Shown here piece after piece: positions 1 through 5,986 of a DNA stretch of 6,268 nucleotides (its first letter is position 1; every line of letters begins with the position of its first letter). Under the pieces are notes generated by a model that was not told the origin of the DNA, searched no databases, and saw only the letters and a program-made list of their open reading frames with translations. The translations under genes were made by a program, and so were the position numbers. The DNA is from Clostridia bacterium. Its GTDB lineage: Bacteria > Bacillota_A > Clostridia > Christensenellales > Borkfalkiaceae. The DNA lies in the NCBI GenBank assembly GCA_017621955.1, contig JAGASB010000023.1, positions 1 through 6,268 of the forward strand, read 5' to 3'.

Positions 1-7
1 GACTTTA

Positions 8-454
8 ATGACTAAAAAAGAAAGGCTAGTCCTTATTGAATCGCTTATAGAAAAGTATGAAATTTCAACCCAAGACGAACTTGCAGAACTTTGCATAAAA
101 CTTGGATATGACATTTCTCAATCAACAATTTCAAGAGATATAAAAGAACTAAATCTTGTAAAAGTTGACAGCGGAAAGGGTGGTGTTAAGTATGCAAAAG
201 CGCATATAAATTCAGATAAACTCACTCCGCAAATAATAAATATGTTTAAACATATCACGGTGTCAATTGAGTGTGCAAATAATTTAATTATTTTAAAGAC
301 TTTGAGTGGAAATGCGGGCACTGCCGGTATGGCTATTGATGAAATGAAACTTCCGCAAGTTTTGGGAACTATTGCGGGTGATGATACTGTCTTAATCGTA
401 GCAAAAAGCAATTCTGATGCTGACGTTGTATTAAAAATATTAAAAACTATTTAG
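8..454 (+). CDS. argR: Arginine repressor ArgR (AhrC family)
   Basis: This is an arginine-sensing transcription factor. In known family members it forms hexamers, binds L-arginine, represses arginine biosynthesis operons and, in Bacillus, activates arginine catabolism. The 148-residue length is normal for the family. Residues 1-65 form the winged-helix DNA-binding domain, with the family signature SQSTISRDI at 37-45. The C-terminal oligomerisation and arginine-binding domain carries GNAGTAGMAID at 101-111 and GTIAGDDT at 120-127; the Asp pair 125-126 matches the arginine-contacting residues. Only seven bases precede the ATG, so its ribosome binding site and promoter lie outside the window. 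The start is supported because the protein begins at the usual family position. recN follows 18 bases later, the classical Bacillota arrangement, so the two genes are probably cotranscribed. Confidence 0.97.
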   Translation: MTKKERLVLIESLIEKYEISTQDELAELCIKLGYDISQSTISRDIKELNLVKVDSGKGGVKYAKAHINSDKLTPQIINMFKHITVSIECANNLIILKTLSGNAGTAGMAIDEMKLPQVLGTIAGDDTVLIVAKSNSDADVVLKILKTI

Positions 455-460
455 TGTCGA

Positions 461-467
461 AAAGGAG
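461..467 (+). promoter_or_regulatory. Ribosome binding site of recN
   Basis: AAAGGAG lies 5 bases before the recN ATG at 473, in the 18-base gap after argR. It is a strong anti-16S match and fixes the recN start. It also gives a reference for the genes here that lack such a site. Confidence 0.9.
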
Positions 468-472
468 TTTAG

Positions 473-2176
473 ATGCTTCAAAAACTTTGCATAAAAAACG
501 TGGCGCTTATAGAGAGCGTTGAAATAAATTTTACGCAAGGCTTAAACGTTTTATCTGGTGAAACGGGGGCTGGCAAATCAGTGATTATTGAGTCACTGAA
601 TTTTGTTTTGGGCGCAAAAGCAGATAAAACGATTATAAGAAGTGGCTCGGATGAATGTTTTGTTCGTGCAGAATTTGACGTTCAGGAAAACAACTCCATT
701 ATAGCGCTGTATAATGAATTTGACTTTGAAGTCGAAGACGTTTTAATAATCACAAGAAAGTTTACTATTGATGGAAAAAACTCTATAAAAATTAACGGAA
801 ACACGGCTACGGTTGGAATGCTTAAAAAGTTTACTTCCATTTTAGTTGACGTTCATGGACAAAGCGAACATTTTAATTTGCTTAAAAATTCAAATCAATT
901 AGACTTGTTAGATAAACTTGGTGGTGAACTCGTTCAAGCGTTAAAAACAACGATTAAATCAGAATATGAACAGTACAAACAAACTATTAAAGAATTAAAT
1001 GATTTAGGTGGAGATGAAAGTACCCGTCTTGTTAGACTTGACATTTTAAACTATCAAATTAATGAGATTGAAAAAGCAGACTTAAAAGAAAACGAAGAAG
1101 AAGAACTTCTATCTTCAAAACAAAAAATCCAATTTCAAGAAAAAATAGCAAACGCTTTGAACGCCGTTAAATCTTCTATCGACGATGAAGGTGGCGTTAG
1201 CGATATATTGTCAAATGCTTCAAGAATGCTTAGTGGCATTTCTAATCTTGATGATGAATACTTGAAACTTTACGATAGGTTGGAATCGGTTTTTTCTGAA
1301 TTGGATGACATATCTAACAGTGCTACAAATTTTCTGGATGGTCTTGACGTTTTAGAATTAAATCCTTATGAAGTTGAAGCAAGATTAGATTTAATTAAAG
1401 GCTTAAAGGCAAAATATGGCAATTCTATTTTAGAAATTAACGATTTTTGCTTGCGTGCAATTGAAGAAAGAAACAAGCTTGAAAACTGTAATGAAATTGT
1501 TGATAGACTAAGCGAAATCAAGTTAAGCAAAGAAAATGCTCTCTATGCACTTTATAAAAAGTTAAGCGTTTTAAGGAAAGCCACTGCCGACGAGTTTAAG
1601 AATAACGTAATTGGTGAACTTGTTGAGTTGGGTATGCCCAAAGCCACTTTTGACGTTAGTTTTTCAGAGTTGCCCGAAATTGAAGAATGTAGTTTTAGCA
1701 GTTTTAACGGAATTGATAAGATTGAATTTTTGTTTTCTGCGAATTTAGGCGAACCGTTAAAACCTTTATCGCTAGTTATAAGCGGTGGGGAAATGAGTAG
1801 ATTTATGCTTGCCATTAAAACACAAACGTCAAAGCATAACGATATTTCAACCTTTATTTTTGATGAGATTGACGCTGGTATTAGTGGAAACGTTGCTAAA
1901 ATAGTTGCGCAAAAGTTTGCAAAAATTGCGTGTGATACTCAAATAATAGCAATAAGCCATTTGCCACAAATTTCGGCTATGGCAGATTATAATCTATTTA
2001 TTCAAAAGTTTGAAACGGGCGCAAAAACAATAACAACCGTAAAAATGCTAAACGCAACGGAAAAAATTGAAGAAGTTGTAAGATTGATTGGTGGGGGTAG
2101 CGATAGTGAAAGTGCTATAAATCACGCAACCGAACTTATTCAAAAGGCAAAACAATTTAAGAATAGTTTAATATAA
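473..2176 (+). CDS. recN: DNA repair protein RecN
   Basis: RecN is a cytoplasmic SMC-like ATPase that acts early at DNA double-strand breaks, gathering ends for RecA-dependent recombination. The 567 residues are close to the family's usual 550-580. The N-terminal half of the ABC head has the Walker A motif GETGAGKS at 29-36, and a Q-loop region VDVHGQSEH at about 125-133. The middle (about 150-380) is rich in Glu, Lys and Leu and fits the short coiled coil. The C-terminal half-head has the ABC signature SGGEMSR at 437-443, Walker B ending in DEID at 464-467, and the switch histidine H496 within ISHLPQISAMAD. All catalytic motifs are intact. The gene follows argR closely and ends in an intrinsic terminator, so it closes that transcription unit. 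No LexA-like operator is visible in the short gap before it. Confidence 0.98.
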   Translation: MLQKLCIKNVALIESVEINFTQGLNVLSGETGAGKSVIIESLNFVLGAKADKTIIRSGSDECFVRAEFDVQENNSIIALYNEFDFEVEDVLIITRKFTIDGKNSIKINGNTATVGMLKKFTSILVDVHGQSEHFNLLKNSNQLDLLDKLGGELVQALKTTIKSEYEQYKQTIKELNDLGGDESTRLVRLDILNYQINEIEKADLKENEEEELLSSKQKIQFQEKIANALNAVKSSIDDEGGVSDILSNASRMLSGISNLDDEYLKLYDRLESVFSELDDISNSATNFLDGLDVLELNPYEVEARLDLIKGLKAKYGNSILEINDFCLRAIEERNKLENCNEIVDRLSEIKLSKENALYALYKKLSVLRKATADEFKNNVIGELVELGMPKATFDVSFSELPEIEECSFSSFNGIDKIEFLFSANLGEPLKPLSLVISGGEMSRFMLAIKTQTSKHNDISTFIFDEIDAGISGNVAKIVAQKFAKIACDTQIIAISHLPQISAMADYNLFIQKFETGAKTITTVKMLNATEKIEEVVRLIGGGSDSESAINHATELIQKAKQFKNSLI

Positions 2177-2180
2177 TTAA

Positions 2181-2207
2181 AAGCCAAACTTTAAGTTTGG
2201 TTTTTTT
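2181..2207 (+). terminator. Intrinsic terminator after recN
   Basis: CCAAACT (2184-2190) pairs with AGTTTGG (2194-2200) around a 3-base TTA loop. The stem can extend by G-T and A-T pairs at the base, and a run of seven T follows (2201-2207). It starts 4 bases after the recN stop and should separate argR-recN from spoIVB. Confidence 0.9.
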
Positions 2208-2208
2208 G

Positions 2209-2240
2209 TATAATTTCTTAAATTCAACTCACAATATTAA
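2209..2240 (+). promoter_or_regulatory. Possible spoIVB promoter region
   Basis: Only 38 bases separate the recN terminator from the spoIVB ATG. A perfect TATAAT (2209-2214) directly follows the terminator T-run, but a matching -35 would fall inside the hairpin and is poor. Alternatively GTATA (2208-2212) and AATATTA (2233-2239) resemble sigma-G -35 and -10 elements. Their spacing of 20 is longer than usual, and transcription would then begin at about the ATG. Neither reading is secure; the DNA is AT-rich and such matches arise by chance. Confidence 0.3.
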
Positions 2241-2245
2241 AGTAT

Positions 2246-3217
2246 ATGAAGAAAAAAATTGCATTTTTAAGTGTTGTTCTTTCGTTTGTTATAGTTTTGG
2301 CTTCAACTTTTAACGTTGCTATTGCTGATGAGAAGATATATTTAGGTGGTATGCCGGCAGGATTTACCTTGACCACTCGTGGTGTTGAAGTTGTCGGGAT
2401 GTGCGACGTTGTTGGTGAAAAAAGCGTTTATTCACCAGCAAAAGATTGTGGGATTGAAGTTGGTGACGTTATATTAAACATAGACAATGAAGAAATAAAT
2501 AACGTTGCAGATATTGAAAACTGCGTAAAAAATAAAAAAGAAGTTGTTTTGACCATTAAACGTGGCGAAGAAACGATATTAAAGACAATTAAACCTGCAA
2601 AAGATATATCTGGAAGTGAAAAACTCGGTATCTTTATTAAAAATGGAGTTAGCGGTATTGGAACTATTACTTTTATAAAAGGCAATAGATTTGCTTCTTT
2701 GGGACACCCGATTATCTCTGAGCAAGGCGATATTGTAGAAATTAAGGGTGGTCATATATATAATTGCAATATTACCGATTGCGTAAAAGGCGAGCGTGGT
2801 AAAGCAGGCGAATTAAAAGGCGTGTTTTTAAGAAGTAATCCTATTGCGTGTGTGGATAAAAATTTACAATGTGGTGTATATGGTATAATGAATGACGGTT
2901 GTAATTTTGACTTGATAGAAATTCAAACGGGTGAAGCTGTTCCTGGTGAAGCGAAAATTTTTTCTACGATTAAAGGTAAAGAGCCAAAATATTATGATAT
3001 TTCAATTATAAAATCAGACCTTTTTGAGCAAAATAAGAACTTTGTGATAAAAATTAACGACAAGGATTTACTTGACGTTACAGGTGGAATTGTTCAAGGT
3101 ATGAGTGGAAGCCCTATTGTTCAAAATGGAAAACTTGTAGGGGCGGTTACGCACGTGTTTATCAATGACCCAACACGTGGATTTGGTATAGATATTAACA
3201 AAATGATAAACAATTAG
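2246..3217 (+). CDS. spoIVB: SpoIVB serine peptidase (S55 family), sporulation checkpoint protease
   Basis: In Bacillus, SpoIVB is made in the forespore, crosses into the intermembrane space and cleaves SpoIVFA. This frees the SpoIVFB protease to process pro-sigma-K in the mother cell. Residues 4-27 form one hydrophobic N-terminal segment ending in AIAD. The segment around 33-51 carries the family's GG...GVEVVG pattern. A PDZ domain spans about 52-118 (SPAKDCGIEVGDVI at 63-76). The S55 peptidase domain follows, with likely catalytic H154 (in SLGHPI), D272 and S287 (in QGMSGSPI). The D-to-S spacing of 15 equals that of the Bacillus D363/S378 pair as I recall it. At 323 residues it is much shorter than the 426-residue Bacillus protein, but all domains are present. 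There is no clear ribosome binding site. The ATG is chosen because later starts would lose the membrane segment. In most Bacillota spo0A follows; here it does not. Confidence 0.95.
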   Translation: MKKKIAFLSVVLSFVIVLASTFNVAIADEKIYLGGMPAGFTLTTRGVEVVGMCDVVGEKSVYSPAKDCGIEVGDVILNIDNEEINNVADIENCVKNKKEVVLTIKRGEETILKTIKPAKDISGSEKLGIFIKNGVSGIGTITFIKGNRFASLGHPIISEQGDIVEIKGGHIYNCNITDCVKGERGKAGELKGVFLRSNPIACVDKNLQCGVYGIMNDGCNFDLIEIQTGEAVPGEAKIFSTIKGKEPKYYDISIIKSDLFEQNKNFVIKINDKDLLDVTGGIVQGMSGSPIVQNGKLVGAVTHVFINDPTRGFGIDINKMINN

Positions 3218-3273
3218 TTAAAAACTTAAAATATAGAATATCTTTATGTCAAACATAACGAATAAAAATTAAT

Positions 3274-3333
3274 AAATTACAGAAAATATTTTCATAAAGG
3301 AGACCAATATGAAAAAAAGATTTTCTGTAATTT
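3274..3333 (+). repeat. 14-bp inverted repeat enclosing the carboxypeptidase start
   Basis: The bases at 3274-3287 are the exact reverse complement of 3320-3333, with ATTACAGAAAAT as the core. The 32-base loop contains both the ribosome binding site and the ATG. A second upstream arm, AATAAAAATT (3261-3270), is an exact complement of 3329-3338. It could extend the stem through a bulge or compete for the same downstream arm. The right arm lies inside codons for the signal peptide. I see the pairing directly; a regulatory role is inference. Confidence 0.6.
3296..3302 (+). promoter_or_regulatory. Ribosome binding site of the carboxypeptidase gene
   Basis: AAAGGAG lies 6 bases before the ATG at 3309, near-ideal in sequence and spacing. 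It is exposed in the loop of the inverted repeat at 3274-3333. Confidence 0.9.
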
Positions 3334-4490
3334 TTATTTTATTAGCATTTATTCTTACCATAAGTGTTTTAAGTGGATTTACTAAAAACTCTGCATTCGC
3401 AGATACTACAATAAGTAGTTTAACTACTCAAAGTAAATCGGCATATTTAATAGATGCAAACACGGGCACTTTAATTTATTCAAATAATGAAAATGAAAAG
3501 TTGCCTATTGCAAGTATGTGTAAAATTATGACTTTACTATTATGTTTTGATGCGCTTGAAAGTGAAGAAATTAGTTTAGGTGAAGAAATTGTAGTTAGTG
3601 AAGTGGCATCAGGTATGGGTGGTTCACAAGTGTTTTTAGAGACTAATGGGAAATATACTGTTGGAGAACTAATTAAGAGTATAACGGTTGCATCTGCAAA
3701 CGATGCTTGTGTAGCAATGGCTGAAAGACTATGTGGCTCAGAAGCGGAATTTACATTAAGAATGAATCAAAAGGCACAAGAATTAAATATGAACAATACA
3801 AATTTTGTAAATTGTACAGGATTGCCAAGTGCAGGTCAATATTCGTGCGCAAAAGACGTTGCTACTATGTTTTCAAAATTATTAGAGCACGAACAATACT
3901 TTAAGTTTTCAAGAATTTGGACAGACGTAGTAAAACACCCCAACGATAGAGTAACTGAAATTTCCAACACAAACAAACTAATTAGATTTTATAGTGGTTG
4001 TGATAGTGGTAAAACCGGATACACTAATGAAGCAGGGCATTGTTTGGCAGCTTCTGCAATGCGAAACGGAATGAGGTTAATTGCAGTAGTCATTAAAGCG
4101 CCTGATAGCAAGTGTAGGTTTAAAGACGTTTCATCAATGTTTAACTATGGATTTGCAAACTATGTGAATAAACTTATAGTAGACGATAAAAAACCTTTGG
4201 ATATAACGGTAGAAATCTGTGGGGGAAAGAAAAATACTCTTGAAGTTGTAGCTGAAAAACCTTTATATTTGTTTTCTAGTAGAAGCGAAAAACGTAGTGT
4301 AGAAATTGATTTTATTCCAACATGTAAAATAAAAGCACCGATATTAAAAGGTGAAGTTGTAGGTGAACTTATAGTATATGAAAATGGCACGCAAATATTA
4401 TCGGTAAACGTTCTATCTAATGAAGACGTTTTAGAAAAAACATATTTTGATAATATAAAAGACGTTGCCGATAATTGGACCATTATTTAA
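3309..4490 (+). CDS. D-alanyl-D-alanine carboxypeptidase (PBP5/DacF-like, peptidase S11)
   Basis: This is a low-molecular-mass penicillin-binding protein that removes the terminal D-Ala from peptidoglycan pentapeptides outside the membrane. Residues 1-31 are a signal peptide: MKKR, a hydrophobic core, then cleavage after AFA at 31. The S11 domain has all three active-site motifs: SMCK at 69-72 (nucleophile S69, base K72), SAN at 129-131 and KTG at 235-237. From about 275 onward is a beta-rich PBP5 C-terminal domain. The tail after about 370 is probably the amphipathic membrane anchor, though this is not certain. The 393 residues match the family. No terminator separates it from spoIVB, so readthrough is possible; a sporulation role like that of Bacillus DacF or DacB is plausible but unproven. 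Which dac paralogue it corresponds to cannot be decided from the sequence, so no symbol is given. Confidence 0.95.
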   Translation: MKKRFSVIFILLAFILTISVLSGFTKNSAFADTTISSLTTQSKSAYLIDANTGTLIYSNNENEKLPIASMCKIMTLLLCFDALESEEISLGEEIVVSEVASGMGGSQVFLETNGKYTVGELIKSITVASANDACVAMAERLCGSEAEFTLRMNQKAQELNMNNTNFVNCTGLPSAGQYSCAKDVATMFSKLLEHEQYFKFSRIWTDVVKHPNDRVTEISNTNKLIRFYSGCDSGKTGYTNEAGHCLAASAMRNGMRLIAVVIKAPDSKCRFKDVSSMFNYGFANYVNKLIVDDKKPLDITVEICGGKKNTLEVVAEKPLYLFSSRSEKRSVEIDFIPTCKIKAPILKGEVVGELIVYENGTQILSVNVLSNEDVLEKTYFDNIKDVADNWTII

Positions 4491-4520
4491 GAGTAAAAAC
4501 ACGTTATAAGTAAATATTAA

Positions 4521-4556
4521 TCAATAAATAACAAATTATTAGAGCCTATTTATTGA
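4521..4556 (+). repeat. 10-bp inverted repeat overlapping the lysA -35 box
   Basis: TCAATAAATA (4521-4530) and TATTTATTGA (4547-4556) are perfect reverse complements separated by 16 bases. No T-run follows, so it is not a standard intrinsic terminator. Its right arm overlaps the first four bases of the lysA -35 element, so it could be an operator or a weak terminator for the preceding gene. In such AT-rich DNA it may also be chance. Confidence 0.4.
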
Positions 4557-4582
4557 CATTTAGTCAGTATTTTTGTTAAAAT
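4553..4582 (+). promoter_or_regulatory. Sigma-A-type promoter of lysA
   Basis: A perfect -35 TTGACA (4553-4558), an 18-base spacer and a -10 TAAAAT (4577-4582; five of six matches) are present. An extended -10 TG lies at 4574-4575. Transcription should begin near 4589, leaving a leader of about 18 bases with the ribosome binding site. That leader is far too short for a lysine riboswitch. Confidence 0.8.
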
Positions 4583-4595
4583 TTAATAAAAAAGT

Positions 4596-4600
4596 AGGTG
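4596..4600 (+). promoter_or_regulatory. Ribosome binding site that decides the lysA start
   Basis: AGGTG lies 6 bases before the ATG at 4607. An in-frame GTG at 4598 would extend the protein by three residues, but it overlaps this site and has only A-rich DNA upstream. The ATG at 4607 is therefore preferred. Confidence 0.7.
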
Positions 4601-4606
4601 AACGGT

Positions 4607-5908
4607 ATGAACGAAAGAGAAACGCTTAAAAATAATTGTGGACTATTAGAAATTGGCGGTATAAGTTGTACGGCTCTTAAAGAAAAGTTTGGAACTCCAC
4701 TTTACGTTATGGATAAAGCGTATATAAAAAATATGTGCAAAGTGTTTTCTCAAACCTTGCAGTCGGAATATGGCGACGGTTTAATTTGTTATGCTTCAAA
4801 AGCTTTTAGTTGCAAAGAAATTTATAGAATTATTAACGAAGTTGGAATCGGTGCAGACTCTGTTTCAATGGGTGAACTTTATACTGCAAAATCAGTAAAC
4901 TTTCCTATGAACAAAATATGCTTGCACGGCAACAACAAAACGTATGAGGAACTTTGCTTTGCGGTTGATTGTGGGGTAAAATACGTTGTTATTGATTCTT
5001 ATTCGGAAGCGGATACGTTAAATGAAATATGTGCAAAAAAGGGTGTTAAGCAAAACGTTCTTATTCGTGTAAACCCAGGTGTTGAAGCGCATACACACCA
5101 TTTTATTCAAACTGCAAAAATAGATTCAAAATTTGGATTTTCCATTGCAAGTGGGGAAGCCGAACAAATAGTTTTACACGTTAGTGGATACGATAATCTT
5201 GTTTTAGATGGATTGCATTGTCATATTGGTTCACAAATATTTGAAGAAAAATCATTTTCGCTAGCCGTAGAAAAAATGACTAATTTTTATAAAGTGCTAA
5301 AAGATAAATACGGAATTGAATTTAATGCGTTAAATCTTGGTGGCGGTTTTGGAATATGGTATGCAGATGGCGATGCTAAAAAAACTTATATTGAATATGC
5401 AGATTATATAAGAATAATATCAAAAACGCTTATTAATGCTCTTAACGAAAAAGGGTTGAAGAAGCCGTATCTAATTTTAGAACCTGGTAGGTCTATCGTT
5501 GGTGAGGCAGGTATAACTTTATATACAGCTGGCAGCATTAAAACAATAAAAGACGTAAAGAATTACGTTGCAATAGACGGAGGAATGTTTGACAATCCTA
5601 GGTTTGCCTTGTACCAAGCAAAGTACAGTGTTGTTGCTGCTGAAAAGTTAAATGAAAAACCAAAGGTTAAGTATACTATTGCTGGAAAATGCTGTGAAAG
5701 TGGCGATATTATTGCAGAAGACGTTATACTGCCTGAAATTAAAAAAGGTGATTTAATTGCCGTTTTGTCGACGGGTGCATATAACTATTCTATGTCAAGT
5801 AATTATAATAGAAACCTTATTCCGCCTGTTGTTATGGTAGAAGATGGAAAGGCGTATTACGCAATTAAACCGCAAACTTATGAAGATTTGTTAAGAAACG
5901 ACGTTTAG
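4607..5908 (+). CDS. lysA: Diaminopimelate decarboxylase LysA
   Basis: LysA is a cytoplasmic PLP enzyme that decarboxylates meso-2,6-diaminopimelate to L-lysine, the last step of lysine synthesis. It belongs to the fold-III (alanine racemase-like) decarboxylases. With the ATG at 4607 it has 433 residues, typical of the family. K65 in YASKAF is the PLP Schiff-base lysine. HCHIGSQ at 204-210 and GGGFG at 245-249 bind cofactor, with GGGFG at the phosphate. EPGRSIV begins at E292, and R295 is a substrate contact. CESGD at 363-367 supplies the active-site Cys from the neighbouring subunit, and Y392 lies in GAYNYSM. CESGD together with EPGRSIV favours DAP over arginine or ornithine decarboxylase. 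The gene has its own promoter and terminator, so it appears to be a single-gene unit. No lysine riboswitch or T-box is present in the 116-base gap upstream. Confidence 0.97.
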   Translation: MNERETLKNNCGLLEIGGISCTALKEKFGTPLYVMDKAYIKNMCKVFSQTLQSEYGDGLICYASKAFSCKEIYRIINEVGIGADSVSMGELYTAKSVNFPMNKICLHGNNKTYEELCFAVDCGVKYVVIDSYSEADTLNEICAKKGVKQNVLIRVNPGVEAHTHHFIQTAKIDSKFGFSIASGEAEQIVLHVSGYDNLVLDGLHCHIGSQIFEEKSFSLAVEKMTNFYKVLKDKYGIEFNALNLGGGFGIWYADGDAKKTYIEYADYIRIISKTLINALNEKGLKKPYLILEPGRSIVGEAGITLYTAGSIKTIKDVKNYVAIDGGMFDNPRFALYQAKYSVVAAEKLNEKPKVKYTIAGKCCESGDIIAEDVILPEIKKGDLIAVLSTGAYNYSMSSNYNRNLIPPVVMVEDGKAYYAIKPQTYEDLLRNDV

Positions 5909-5913
5909 TATAT

Positions 5914-5945
5914 AAAAACGCTTATATCACAATAAGCGTTTTTTT
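5914..5945 (+). terminator. Intrinsic terminator after lysA
   Basis: AAAAACGCTTAT (5914-5925) pairs with ATAAGCGTTTTT (5932-5943), a 12-bp perfect stem around a 6-base loop, ending in a seven-T run (5939-5945). The A-run on the left arm means it could also work on the opposite strand. It starts 6 bases after the lysA stop. Confidence 0.92.
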
Positions 5946-5946
5946 C

Positions 5947-5975
5947 TTGCTTTTTTAAAACAATTATTATATAAT
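5947..5975 (+). promoter_or_regulatory. Candidate promoter of the M50 protease gene
   Basis: TTGCTT (5947-5952) is followed by a 17-base spacer and a perfect TATAAT (5970-5975). The -35 half matches only TTG. Transcription would begin near 5982, leaving a leader of only about 5 bases before the ATG at 5987. The promoter abuts the lysA terminator, which fits a new transcription unit starting here. Confidence 0.5.
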
Positions 5976-5986
5976 ATAAAATAATT

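Noticed and set aside
118..411. Minus-strand reading frame opposite argR
   Set aside because: It lies wholly within argR, which has clear family motifs. There is no ribosome binding site and the composition fits a shadow frame.
1552..1815. Minus-strand reading frame opposite recN
   Set aside because: It overlaps the conserved ABC signature region of recN and resembles no known protein.
2428..2685. Minus-strand reading frame opposite spoIVB
   Set aside because: It sits opposite the PDZ domain coding region, with no independent signals.
4160..4483. Minus-strand reading frame opposite the carboxypeptidase C-terminal domain
   Set aside because: It is entirely antisense to a conserved domain, with no promoter or ribosome binding site.
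4598..4606. GTG at 4598 as the lysA start
   Set aside because: It overlaps the AGGTG ribosome binding site that suits the ATG at 4607, and the bases before it are only A-rich. It would add three residues without family support.
4491..4606. Lysine riboswitch or T-box upstream of lysA
   Set aside because: The gap is only 116 bases and the promoter leaves a leader of about 18 bases. No conserved riboswitch or T-box elements are visible.
422..5905. GACGTT (15 copies, all on the coding strand) as a DNA uptake or segregation motif
   Set aside because: Every GACGTT copy I found is an in-frame Asp-Val codon pair, and AAC-GTN, CAC-GTN and TAC-GTN behave alike, so a codon-pair effect explains it better.
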